A DNA stretch of 64,000 nucleotides. It comes from Mesorhizobium carmichaelinearum (lineage in GTDB: Bacteria; Pseudomonadota; Alphaproteobacteria; Rhizobiales; Rhizobiaceae). Location of the stretch: contig NZ_FZQR01000006.1 of the NCBI RefSeq assembly GCF_900199455.1, positions 62,001 through 126,000 of the forward strand, read 5' to 3'. The first letter of the stretch is position 1. Each line of letters starts with the position of its first letter. The notes below the pieces were generated by a model. The model worked only from the letters and a program-made list of their open reading frames with translations. It searched no databases and was not told the DNA's origin. Made by a program: the position numbers and the translations under genes. Positions 1 through 8,990 of the stretch are shown here, one piece after another.

Positions 1-95
1 AGGAAGGCAAGGAAGATGCCGTACTCCTGGATCAGCAGCCGGCGCTGCTCGGAACCGAGCCAGCCTTGCGTCGTCTTCTTGTCGCCAACCGACAT
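1..95 (-). CDS. Sugar ABC transporter permease, N-terminus only (cut by window edge)
   Basis: The first 31 codons are visible, beginning MSVGDKKTTQGWLGSEQRR and entering a hydrophobic stretch (YGIFLAFL) where the first membrane segment would start. An AGGAG ribosome site lies about 6 nt upstream of the ATG at 95. The gene starts 28 bp after the stop of the sugar ABC ATPase and is co-directional, so it is most likely the RbsC/XylH-type inner-membrane permease of that importer. The family call rests mainly on position, since too little sequence is present for a domain match. Confidence 0.7.
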   Translation of the reverse strand, partial: MSVGDKKTTQGWLGSEQRRLLIQEYGIFLAF

Positions 96-123
96 TCCTG
101 GCTCCTTTGCCGCCGAACCCTGT

Positions 124-1605
124 TCAGGTCGATAGATGGACGAGGGATTGCGCATCCGTTTCCTCCCGCCTGAAGATTCCGGCGCTTCTGCCGGCCCGCA
201 TCACCATGATCCGGTCCGAAATCCCGAGAACTTCATCGATCTCGGAAGAGATCATCACCACCGTGCCGCCGGAGGCGGCGAAGTCGCAGATGATCCGGTA
301 GATTTCACGCTTGGCGCCGACATCGACGCCACGGGTGGGCTCGTCCAGCAGCAGCACCTTCGGGTTGCGCAGGAACCATTTGCCGAGCACCACCTTCTGC
401 TGGTTGCCGCCCGACAGGCTGGAGACCGGCATGGTGTCGCGCGCCGCCTTGATCTGAAACCGCTCCCGCATCCGGCGGCTTGCTTCCGCCTCGCGCGGCC
501 GGTCCATGGCAAAGGCCGGGCTCATCTCGGGCAGGCTGGCCATGCAGATGTTGGCGCGCACGGAATCGGAAAGATTGAGGCCGGTGAGCTTGCGGTCCTC
601 GGTGACCAGCGCCAGCCCGAGCGCCATCGCATCGGCCGGCTTCGCGATGGCGACCGTTTTTCCGTCGATGGCGATGGTTCCGGCCGAAGGACGATCGAGC
701 CCGAACAGGCAATTGAAGATTTCCGTCCGTCCGGCGCCCATCAGGCCGTAAATGCCGAAGATCTCGCCCTTGCGTGCTGAGAAGGAGATGTCCTCGATCT
801 TGTTCGGACAGGTCAGCCCGATAATTTCGAGACCGGTTTCCTCGGTCGGTGTGTTGGTCTTGACGTATTCCTCGGACAGCTCACGGCCGACGATCATCCG
901 GATCAGGCCGGGGCGGTCGATCTCGGCTAGCGCACCGCTGCCGACATAGGAACCATCCCGGAAGACCGTGTAGGAATCGGCGACCTGGAAGATCTCCGAC
1001 AGGCGATGCGACACGTAGACGATGCCTCGGCCCTGCCTTTGCAAGCGGCCGATCGCGGCGAACAGGTGCTGCGCCTCCCGTTCGCCGATCGCCGACGTAG
1101 GCTCGTCCATGAAGATGACCTCGGCGTCGTGGCTGAGCGCCTTGGCGATCTCGACCAACTGCATCTGCGCGACCGAGAGGTTCATCATGTATTGGGTGGC
1201 TCGAATGTCGAATTCGAGGTCGTCCAGAAGTTTTTGCGCGGCGCGGTTCATGGCGCGAAAATCGATGCCGCCGAACCGTGCCTTCGGCTCGCGGCCGAGA
1301 TAGATGTTCTCGGCGACCGTCATGTGGGGAACCGGGCTCAGCTCCTGCTCGATGATGGCGATCCCGGAGGCCAGCGCGTCGGCGGGGCTGGCGAATTCCA
1401 CGTCCTTGCCACGGCGGCGGATCGAGCCGGCATCGCGCCTTTGGATTCCCATCAGGATCTTCAGGAAGGTTGACTTGCCGGCGCCATTGCCGCCGCAGAG
1501 CGCGTGAACCGTGCCGGCGCGAAGCTGAAAGCGGCCGTCGCGCAAGGCCGCGACACCACCAAAGGACTTCTTCAGCCCTTCCACTTCGAGCAGCAGCTCC
1601 ACCAT
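124..1605 (-). CDS. Sugar ABC transporter ATP-binding protein (RbsA/MglA/XylG type)
   Basis: A 493-residue ATPase with two fused nucleotide-binding domains, the usual arrangement in ribose/galactose/xylose importers, energising sugar uptake at the inner membrane. The first domain has Walker A GGNGAGKST and Walker B VIFMDEPTSA. The second has the degenerate P-loop GLMGAGRT but a full signature LSGGNQQKVVLGKW and Walker B LLLDEPTRGVD, as is normal for this family. I chose the ATG at 1605 because GGGAGGA lies just upstream and the protein then begins MVELLLEVEGLKKSFGG; the reading frame stays open 21 codons further up. It is the first gene of its operon, with a permease following. The binding protein is not visible and may lie beyond the left edge, so the sugar is unknown. 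Confidence 0.92.
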   Translation of the reverse strand: MVELLLEVEGLKKSFGGVAALRDGRFQLRAGTVHALCGGNGAGKSTFLKILMGIQRRDAGSIRRRGKDVEFASPADALASGIAIIEQELSPVPHMTVAENIYLGREPKARFGGIDFRAMNRAAQKLLDDLEFDIRATQYMMNLSVAQMQLVEIAKALSHDAEVIFMDEPTSAIGEREAQHLFAAIGRLQRQGRGIVYVSHRLSEIFQVADSYTVFRDGSYVGSGALAEIDRPGLIRMIVGRELSEEYVKTNTPTEETGLEIIGLTCPNKIEDISFSARKGEIFGIYGLMGAGRTEIFNCLFGLDRPSAGTIAIDGKTVAIAKPADAMALGLALVTEDRKLTGLNLSDSVRANICMASLPEMSPAFAMDRPREAEASRRMRERFQIKAARDTMPVSSLSGGNQQKVVLGKWFLRNPKVLLLDEPTRGVDVGAKREIYRIICDFAASGGTVVMISSEIDEVLGISDRIMVMRAGRSAGIFRREETDAQSLVHLST

Positions 1606-2136
1606 CGTCCTCCCATGACTTCGGCTAATCCCTGTCGGATGCCGATCGGCACGTGATCTCCCGCTCAAATGCCGATGATGACAATAGTCAAGTTGCTATC
1701 GACAAATGTCAAGCGGCGCGCGAACTTTAAAATCCTGAAGCCGGTGGCGATGTGCGGGGTTTCAAAAAACCGTGAAAAAACAAATGATTATTGCGCCCGC
1801 CCCGACCCGTGACTTGCTCGACGAGGCATGGCGTTCACGGAATTGTTCCGCCGGTGATCCGGGCGATTGGGTTGGAACGGCCGACCTGCGAGCCGCATTG
1901 CGGCTCGTCCGCAACGGTCGGCTGAACGGAGAGGATTTCTGCCAAAAGCAGATGGCAAGGCAGGGCGCCAGCCCGCGACGATAACGCCGTCCCGTGCCCG
2001 GGACAGGTCGAAGGCGACGCCTCCAGCACGAGCGTGCGGCTCGTCATGTCCGGCGTCACCTGGCCGCGAAAGCGCGGCACCCGTTTGCTTCAGGGGCGGC
2101 CAAGGACCATGCAGCGCAGGTCCGACCCGATAGTGT
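1606..2136. other. Intergenic region without a convincing gene; one strong stem-loop
   Basis: This 531-bp stretch separates two minus-strand operons. Short ORFs on both strands have no recognisable domain and no good ribosome site. A compound hairpin lies at 1880-1922: outer arms GCCGACC (1880-1886) and GGTCGGC (1916-1922), inner arms GAGCCGC (1890-1896) and GCGGCTC (1900-1906). It has no T-run on either side, so it is not a standard terminator. An imperfect dyad ATAG-N8-CTAT at 1684-1699, upstream of the sugar ATPase gene, could be an operator, but support is weak. Confidence 0.4.
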
Positions 2137-3240
2137 CTACGCTTCGATTTCGAGTGCCGACAGCGGCTTCGAGCAGCAGGCCAGGATGAAGCCGTCGTCG
2201 ATCTCATGGTCGAGGATACCGCCATTGTGGCTCATCTCGACAGCGCCGGAGACTTTCTTCACCTTGCAGGTGCCGCACAGGCCGAATTCGCAAGCCGCGG
2301 GGATCCGCACGCCGGAGGCGCGCGCCGTCTGCAGCACGGTCTGGCCGGCGACGCAGTCGGCATCGACGTCCGAGAGCGCGAAGCGGATCGGTGTTGCGGA
2401 TTCGACGGGAACGGCCACGCTGTCCGGCGCGGCGAACGGCGCCGGGATTTCCTCCACCACGGGTGCGGCAAAGCTCTCCTGGTGGTATTTCGTCATGTCG
2501 AAGCCGGCGGCCTCCAGCATGCCGCGCACGGCGCGCATGAAGGGGTCCGGGCCGCAGCAGAAGATCTCGCGCTCGCGGAAATCGGGTGCCAGCAGCGGCA
2601 GCCGGATGGCGTCGATGCGGCCCATATGGCCATACCAGCCCTCGCGGCTCGACCGCTCCTCGATCATGAAGCCGAGCGACAGGCCGGGCATATGGCCGCC
2701 GAGCAGTTCGAGCTCCTTGCGGAAGATGATCTCTTCGGCACGCCGGGCGCAGTTGACGAAGCCGACATCCGTCCATGGCGCGCAGTCGTTCAGCCAGCGC
2801 AGCATCGACATCATCGGTGTCACGCCGGAACCGGCCGAGATGAACAGATATTTGGCTGCCGGATGGCTGTGCAGCGAAAAGTCGCCCGCCGGCCCGTAGG
2901 CCTTGACGTGGGAACCTGGCTTCAGATGCTCGAACATCCAGCGTGTGCCGATGCTACCAGCCTGCGCCTTCACCGTCACCGCGATCGAGAACGGCCGCGA
3001 CGGTGACGACGACAGCGTATAGGTGCGCATCAGCGGCCCATCCGATGTCGGCAGTTCCAGCGTCACGAACTGGCCCGGCTTGTAGCGGAACCAGGTCTGG
3101 TTGTCGGAGCGGAAGGTGAAGGTCTTGACGTCAGGCGCCTCGTCGCTCACGCCGATCACTTCCAGCACCTGCAGCCTGTCGTTCCAGGGTGCCATCTGGT
3201 CGAGATGGCGATAGAGGCCAAGATCCGTCATCGCATTCAT
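2137..3240 (-). CDS. FAD/2Fe-2S ferredoxin-reductase, electron-transfer partner of the Rieske oxygenase (GbcB-like)
   Basis: A 367-residue fusion of a ferredoxin-NADP reductase-like domain (roughly residues 20-260) and a C-terminal plant-type [2Fe-2S] ferredoxin (roughly 280-365). The flavin-binding RTYTLSSSPS motif and the nucleotide-site GSGVTPMMSMLR are visible. The ferredoxin ligands are seen in CEFGLCGTC with a late Cys in ILACCSKP. It should pass electrons from NAD(P)H to the Rieske oxygenase encoded 11 bp upstream. This pairing and domain order match GbcB of glycine betaine demethylase and related stachydrine or carnitine demethylase reductases; the exact substrate cannot be read from sequence. 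A second ATG at 3231 is a possible start. The pair is probably transcribed together from behind the riboswitch. Confidence 0.85.
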   Translation of the reverse strand: MNAMTDLGLYRHLDQMAPWNDRLQVLEVIGVSDEAPDVKTFTFRSDNQTWFRYKPGQFVTLELPTSDGPLMRTYTLSSSPSRPFSIAVTVKAQAGSIGTRWMFEHLKPGSHVKAYGPAGDFSLHSHPAAKYLFISAGSGVTPMMSMLRWLNDCAPWTDVGFVNCARRAEEIIFRKELELLGGHMPGLSLGFMIEERSSREGWYGHMGRIDAIRLPLLAPDFREREIFCCGPDPFMRAVRGMLEAAGFDMTKYHQESFAAPVVEEIPAPFAAPDSVAVPVESATPIRFALSDVDADCVAGQTVLQTARASGVRIPAACEFGLCGTCKVKKVSGAVEMSHNGGILDHEIDDGFILACCSKPLSALEIEA

Positions 3241-3251
3241 CCTTCAACCTC

Positions 3252-4499
3252 TCAAGCAACGCTGCGCAACGCCGGCCTGCCGTCGTCGGCAAGGCGCGGA
3301 CCGATGAAGCGCGCGTACCAGTCGACGAACTGGATCACGCCGCCTTCGTGCAACTCGGAATAGGGACCGGGCTCATAGGCCGGCGACAGGATGCCAAAGG
3401 CGTTTTCCTCGACGATGCGGCGGTCCTGGTCGTTGGTCTCGGTCCAGACATGGGTGAGTTCGGCAAGATCGTAATCGACGCCCTCGACCGCATCCTTGTG
3501 CACCAGCCATTTGGTCGTCACCGCCGTTTCCGTGGCGCTGATCGGCAGCACGCGGAAGGTGACGGCATGGTCGATGAGGATATGGTTCCAGGTCGTCGGG
3601 TAGTGATAGTGCATCAACGTGCCGATGCGGTCGGCCGAGACGCTGTCGGAGAGGTTCTTCTTCACCGCCCGCTTGCCGTTCATCGTGTAGCTGACCGCGT
3701 CGCGCAGCAGCGGCGCCCTTGTGGCACGGTATTGCCCGGCCGGGTCGATGCGGAACTTGCTCGGCAGGCCGGCCGCCTCGCATTTCGCCCAGTGCGCCAG
3801 CATCTCCGGATCGCTGTCGGCGCCTTGCACGCCGGTCACCGTTGGAGCTTCAGGAAAGGTCTTGCACAGTTCCGGGTGATTGCCCGCGCAATGGTAGCAC
3901 TCGCGGTTGTTTTCCCAGACCAGCTTCCAGTTGCCCTTCTCGACGATCGTGCTCTCAAAGGCGATCTTGGCTTCGCTGAGCCGGTGCGGTTTGAGATAGG
4001 GTTCGATCATCGCCCGCATCGGCGCGAAGTCGGCCGGCTCCTTGGCCAGGCAGATGAAGATGTAGCCGGCCACGCTTTCGCAGGCGACCGGCTTCAGGCC
4101 GAATTGGCTCTTGTCGAAACCGTCGGCCATCTGTCGGGCAAACAGCAGCCTTCCGTCCAGCTCATAGGTCCACTGGTGATAGGGACAGACCAGCTTGGCG
4201 GCCATGCCCTTGTCGGTGTTGCAGACGCGGCTGCCGCGATGGCGGCAGGAATTGTGGAAGGCATTGATCTTGCCCTGCTGATCGCGCACCAGCACGACCG
4301 GATAGTCGCCGATCTGCACGGTGATGAAACTGCCGGGCTTCGGCAGTTCGCAATCATGGCCGATGAACAGCCAGTCGCGATACCAGATCAGCTCCATGTC
4401 GAGCTTGAAGAAATCGGGATCGGTATAGAAGGGCTGCTCAAGCGAGAACCCGTCCCTGCGGCTGTTCAAGAGCCTCAGCATATCGTTGCGCGCATCCAT
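3252..4499 (-). CDS. Rieske-type aromatic-ring-hydroxylating/betaine-demethylating oxygenase alpha subunit (GbcA-like)
   Basis: A 415-residue oxygenase. The N-terminal Rieske centre is clear: CRH at about residue 88 and CPYH about 20 residues later supply the Cys-His pairs of the [2Fe-2S] cluster. The catalytic domain carries ENNRECYHCAGNHPELC, the usual Asn/Glu...His-x(4)-His iron site. Overall length and motifs resemble GbcA, which removes a methyl group from glycine betaine as formaldehyde using O2. Related demethylases act on stachydrine or choline-like compounds, so the substrate is inferred. The ATG at 4499 is preceded by GAGGACAGGAC. About 125 nt upstream sits a cobalamin riboswitch on the same strand, so expression is probably repressed when B12 is plentiful. 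Confidence 0.87.
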   Translation of the reverse strand: MDARNDMLRLLNSRRDGFSLEQPFYTDPDFFKLDMELIWYRDWLFIGHDCELPKPGSFITVQIGDYPVVLVRDQQGKINAFHNSCRHRGSRVCNTDKGMAAKLVCPYHQWTYELDGRLLFARQMADGFDKSQFGLKPVACESVAGYIFICLAKEPADFAPMRAMIEPYLKPHRLSEAKIAFESTIVEKGNWKLVWENNRECYHCAGNHPELCKTFPEAPTVTGVQGADSDPEMLAHWAKCEAAGLPSKFRIDPAGQYRATRAPLLRDAVSYTMNGKRAVKKNLSDSVSADRIGTLMHYHYPTTWNHILIDHAVTFRVLPISATETAVTTKWLVHKDAVEGVDYDLAELTHVWTETNDQDRRIVEENAFGILSPAYEPGPYSELHEGGVIQFVDWYARFIGPRLADDGRPALRSVA

Positions 4500-4624
4500 G
4501 TCCTGTCCTCTTCATTTAAGGACTGACTATGGTGGTGATTGAGGAAGGATCGGCCGCACGCCGGCTCGCGCCGGATATCCAGCATCCGCCTCTTGACCGC
4601 CCACCGCGATCAGTCGAGTTCAAC
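4500..4624 (-). promoter_or_regulatory. Expression platform between the B12 riboswitch and the Rieske gene
   Basis: This leader segment joins the aptamer to the Rieske start codon. It contains a short GC hairpin, CCGGC-N4-GCCGG at 4561-4574, and the ribosome site GAGGACAGGAC just before the ATG. No T-run follows the hairpin, so control of translation or Rho-dependent termination seems more likely than an intrinsic terminator. That mechanism is inference. Confidence 0.5.
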
Positions 4625-4800
4625 TATCTCGGGCTGGTTTCCGGGCTCTGGAGTGTCCTTGCGGACGGTCGCGACACCTTCCCAGGCTTTCGCCCAGTGG
4701 TCTCCCGTTGCGACTTGAACTCCACCACCGTTGCGGGGGCAGCGCCGGACTTTGACCGGCTTCCCAATTCTCCGCCCCGTCGTCACGAAGCGGCACCTGA
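4625..4800 (-). ncRNA. Cobalamin (B12) riboswitch aptamer
   Basis: Read on the minus strand, the region shows the conserved cobalamin aptamer blocks in order: AGGTGCCGC near the 5' end (about 4798-4790), GGGAAGCCGGT followed by AGTCCGGCGC, the hallmark B12 box CTGCCCCCGCAACGGTGG (core at 4725-4745), CCACTGGGCGAAAGCCTGGG and AAGG, and the closing GAGCCCGGAAACCAGCC (4632-4648). In known members these form the adenosylcobalamin-binding core and usually repress downstream genes when the ligand is bound. The only downstream gene in the same orientation is the Rieske oxygenase at 4499. Ends are approximate. Confidence 0.93.
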
Positions 4801-5309
4801 GATGCCATGATCTAATCACGACAGCGTTTGCGACATCGGCATGAAAGCGACATCGCATCCATGCGGCGCGACACGCATGCGAAACGATCGGGTCAAGGAC
4901 AGCGGTCACGAAAATCGTCTCGTTGACGGCGATGCCGGCTACCCAGATCGACCCGAAACGGCAGCAAAAAAGGTTAACGGTTTCGAAAAGTGACTATTAG
5001 CAGATTCTAAAATCGAACCGAACGGTTCGTTTCTGTTGACGGTGCGTGCAGGACGGTGTGAACGCTGGGCCGCCGATACAGTTGGTGATCGCGGCGCTGG
5101 TTTTGCCTAACAGTTTGATATCAAAAACAAAAATATATGACACGGAAGGCCTTGGCACAATTTCAAGTGGTGGATTCTTGGTCCACACGGAACAACTTCG
5201 TGATTGGAAACGGCTGGCTGGCTTTCCCACATCGGGGCTGTCCGAACGACGCGATTTTAATCCCAAGACACGCCGCTAGACGGACAGAAAAAATACTGGA
5301 GTGCCCAAA
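4801..5309. other. Intergenic region, nothing firm recognised
   Basis: This stretch of about 500 bp lies between the riboswitch and the first DUF680-like gene. It must hold the promoter of the minus-strand riboswitch transcript and that of the plus-strand small-gene array. Around 5100-5160 it is AT-richer than its surroundings. Small ORFs on both strands show no domain and no usable ribosome site, and I do not call them genes. Confidence 0.4.
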
Positions 5310-5507
5310 ATGAAAAAGATTGTTCTCACTGCCGTCGCCCTTCTGGCTATTTCCGGCAGCGCCTTCGCTGGTAGCGACCACTATGGTTCGAATGCCGCTG
5401 CAGCCACTTCTGTCGACAGCCAGCACACCGCTTCGACCAAGAAGTCGGAACCGGCTGCCCAGGCGCCTGTCCAGGGTGCTGACCGCAACCTCTTCGGCAA
5501 CAACTAA
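5310..5507 (+). CDS. Small secreted protein, DUF680-like, copy 1 of 3
   Basis: A 65-residue protein with a signal peptide (MKKIVLTAVALLAISGSAFA, cut expected after AFA) and a short mature part starting GSDHYGSN and ending DRNLFGNN. It resembles the DUF680 family, known to me mainly from Mesorhizobium and without a known function. GGAG sits 8 nt before the ATG at 5310. A GTG nine bases upstream is in frame, but the signal peptide begins at the ATG. It is the first of three tandem paralogues that share signal peptide, the GS(D)xYGSN start and a DRxxFGNx end. The mature protein has no Cys and is rich in Ser, Ala and Gln, so it is probably periplasmic. Confidence 0.85.
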   Translation: MKKIVLTAVALLAISGSAFAGSDHYGSNAAAATSVDSQHTASTKKSEPAAQAPVQGADRNLFGNN

Positions 5508-5515
5508 CAGCGGCC

Positions 5516-5540
5516 AATGGCGGGTTTTTTCGCCCGCCGC
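5516..5540 (+). other. Inverted repeat between DUF680-like copies 1 and 2
   Basis: The spacer contains GGCGGG, a run of six T, then CGCCCGCC, which can fold into a short GC hairpin with the T-run in the loop. Because the T-run is not after the stem, I read it as an mRNA processing or partial attenuation structure, not a clear terminator. Confidence 0.4.
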
Positions 5541-5573
5541 TCCGGCCGACCTCAAGAAATTCAGGAGACTAAC

Positions 5574-5783
5574 ATGAAGAAGTTCATCATTGCTGCCGCC
5601 GCCGTTCTGGCCATCTCCGGCAGCGCTTTCGCCGGCAGCGACAACTATGGCTCCAACGGTGCCAACCAGCCTGCTGCTGCTTCGAACGACAGCTCGTACA
5701 CCGCTTCGATCAAGAAGTCGGCTCCGGCCACTCAGGCGCCTACCCAGCAGGGCGCTGACCGCAACCTTTTCGGCAACAACTAA
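5574..5783 (+). CDS. Small secreted protein, DUF680-like, copy 2 of 3
   Basis: A 69-residue paralogue of the previous gene with signal peptide MKKFIIAAAAVLAISGSAFA and mature start GSDNYGSNGANQPAA. Its C-terminus, ADRNLFGNN, matches copy 1 almost exactly. The start is the ATG at 5574, preceded by TTCAGGAGACTAAC; the frame extends upstream but without a signal peptide. The same AATTCAGGAGACT leader occurs before copy 3, so the duplicated unit included the ribosome site. No function is known; a periplasmic location is inferred from the signal peptide. Confidence 0.85.
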   Translation: MKKFIIAAAAVLAISGSAFAGSDNYGSNGANQPAAASNDSSYTASIKKSAPATQAPTQQGADRNLFGNN

Positions 5784-5794
5784 TAGCCGGTTCG

Positions 5795-5829
5795 CAGCGG
5801 GACGGTGGGCATGCCCGCTGTCCCGGCGA
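5795..5829 (+). other. Hairpin between DUF680-like copies 2 and 3
   Basis: The spacer folds as GCGGGAC...GTCCCG with an inner GGGCATGCCC palindrome, giving a stable interrupted stem. No T-run follows. It parallels the hairpin between copies 1 and 2 and may tune mRNA stability between the genes. Confidence 0.45.
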
Positions 5830-5854
5830 AATCCAGAAATTCAGGAGACTTGAA

Positions 5855-6094
5855 ATGAAGAAGATCATCCTTGCCGCCGCCGCCGTTCTTGCCATCTCCG
5901 GCAGCGCTTTCGCAGGCAGTGACAATTATGGCTCCAATGCTGCCAACCAGCCTGCTGTGACTTCGGTTGACAACTCGCGTACGGCTTCGATCCGCGACAG
6001 CGGCTCGCCCGTCTACAAGCTGCTCAATTCGTCGGGCGACGCGCAGAAGTCGATCCCTCAGAGCAGCGACCGGGACCGCTTCGGCAACCACTAA
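5855..6094 (+). CDS. Small secreted protein, DUF680-like, copy 3 of 3
   Basis: A 79-residue paralogue with signal peptide MKKIILAAAAVLAISGSAFA and mature start GSDNYGSNAANQPAV. It is about ten residues longer than copy 2 because of an extra segment (DSGSPVYKLLNSSGDAQKS) before the conserved-like end SDRDRFGNH. The segment makes it the most diverged copy. The ribosome site TTCAGGAGACTTGAA is the same as before copy 2. It is followed by a strong terminator, so the three genes look like one transcription unit. Function is unknown. Confidence 0.85.
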   Translation: MKKIILAAAAVLAISGSAFAGSDNYGSNAANQPAVTSVDNSRTASIRDSGSPVYKLLNSSGDAQKSIPQSSDRDRFGNH

Positions 6095-6113
6095 CAGCCG
6101 AAGCCAATTTTCC

Positions 6114-6148
6114 AAAAAGAGCGGCGGGCCTGGCCCGCCGCTCTTTTT
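6114..6148. terminator. Strong bidirectional intrinsic terminator
   Basis: A perfect 16-bp stem, AAAAAGAGCGGCGGGC (6114-6129) pairing with its complement at 6133-6148 around a CTG loop, ends in TTTTT on one strand and in the matching A-run on the other. It can stop both the rightward small-gene transcript and the leftward agl operon, which ends at 6180. Confidence 0.93.
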
Positions 6149-6179
6149 GTGTCGCCTCGACCCAGCAGGACTGACGGCC

Positions 6180-7292
6180 TCAGGCCGCCTTTGCTTCCGG
6201 CTTTTGCAGCGCGAAGGAATGCCCGTCCGCATCGAAGATATGCAGGTCCTCGGCATTGGCGCTCAACCGCAGCGTCGAACCGCGCTTGACCTCGACGTTG
6301 CCGGGCAGCTTGGTCACCAGCGGCAGGTCGGCGCGGCCGATATCGACATAGACAAGCTGGACCTCGCCGAGCTGCTCGACATAATCGACGGTTCCCTCGA
6401 ACAGATAGTCCGCGCCGGTGGCGACCATGAGGTCTTCCGGCCGCACGCCGAAGCTTACAGCGGCGCCCTTTGCCGAGGCGGGCGTCGTGATCGGCACCGT
6501 CGCCTTGCGCCCGCCGACATGGCTGACGACGGTCGGGTTGCCGGTCTTGTCGATGGTCGCCGGCAGGATGTTCATGGCCGGCGAGCCGATGAACTGGGCA
6601 ACGAACAGATTGCCGGGCTTCTTGTAGAGGTCCATCGGCGTGCCGACCTGTTCGATATGGCCGTCCTTCAGCACCACGATGCGGTCGGCCAGCGTCATTG
6701 CCTCGACCTGGTCGTGGGTGACGTAGATCATCGTCGTGGCGGGCATCGATTCCTTCAGCTTGGCGATCTCGATGCGGGTGGCGACGCGCAGGGCGGCGTC
6801 GAGGTTCGACAGCGGCTCGTCGAACAGGAACACTTTCGGATTGCGCACGATGGCGCGGCCGATGGCGACGCGCTGGCGCTGCCCGCCCGACATCGCCTTG
6901 GGCAGCCGGTCGAGATATTTGGTCAGCTGCAGGATTTCCGCCGCCTGGCGCACACGCCGGTCGATCTCGGCCTTGTTCTCCTTACCGATCTTCATCGAGA
7001 ACGCCATGTTGTCGTAGACAGTCATGTGCGGATAGAGCGCGTAGGACTGGAACACCATGGCGATGCCGCGCTTGGACGGCGGCACGTCGTTTACGACCTC
7101 ACCGGCGATCTTGAGTTCGCCGGAGGTGATTTCCTCGAGCCCGGCGATCGACCGCAGCAATGTCGACTTTCCGCAGCCCGACGGGCCGACGAAGACGATG
7201 AACTCACCCGATGTGATATCGAGGTCGATGCCGTGGAGAATGTGCAGGTTGCCGTAGGATTTCTTCACTTGTCTCAGATTGACATCGGCCAT
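6180..7292 (-). CDS. aglK: Alpha-glucoside ABC transporter ATP-binding protein
   Basis: A 370-residue MalK/UgpC-family ATPase that powers uptake of alpha-glucosides (sucrose, maltose, trehalose in characterised rhizobial systems). Walker A GPSGCGKST, signature MSGGQRQRVAIGRA, Walker B VFLFDEPLSNLDA and the His switch YVTHDQVEAM are all present. The C-terminal part from about residue 240 is the OB-fold regulatory region typical of MalK-like proteins. It is the last gene of an operon in the order binding protein, two permeases, glucosidase, ATPase, which matches the rhizobial agl operon. It starts 29 bp after aglA. Confidence 0.93.
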   Translation of the reverse strand: MADVNLRQVKKSYGNLHILHGIDLDITSGEFIVFVGPSGCGKSTLLRSIAGLEEITSGELKIAGEVVNDVPPSKRGIAMVFQSYALYPHMTVYDNMAFSMKIGKENKAEIDRRVRQAAEILQLTKYLDRLPKAMSGGQRQRVAIGRAIVRNPKVFLFDEPLSNLDAALRVATRIEIAKLKESMPATTMIYVTHDQVEAMTLADRIVVLKDGHIEQVGTPMDLYKKPGNLFVAQFIGSPAMNILPATIDKTGNPTVVSHVGGRKATVPITTPASAKGAAVSFGVRPEDLMVATGADYLFEGTVDYVEQLGEVQLVYVDIGRADLPLVTKLPGNVEVKRGSTLRLSANAEDLHIFDADGHSFALQKPEAKAA

Positions 7293-7321
7293 TGGTTTCC
7301 TCCCAGTGATGTCTCAAAAAT

Positions 7322-8986
<1,665 letters not shown>

Positions 8987-8990
8987 GGTC

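Noticed and set aside
1772..1984. Plus-strand reading frame of 70 codons starting MKKQMIIAPAPTRD
   Set aside because: No family similarity, no good ribosome site, and the frame overlaps the stem-loop at 1880-1922; probably chance.
3189..4526. 445-codon plus-strand frame antisense to the Rieske gene
   Set aside because: The minus strand carries intact Rieske and iron-site motifs; the antisense frame is Arg/Gly/Asp-rich without a family match.
4529..4810. Plus-strand reading frame of 93 codons
   Set aside because: It lies antisense to the cobalamin riboswitch, has no domain and no ribosome site; the conserved bases are explained by the aptamer.
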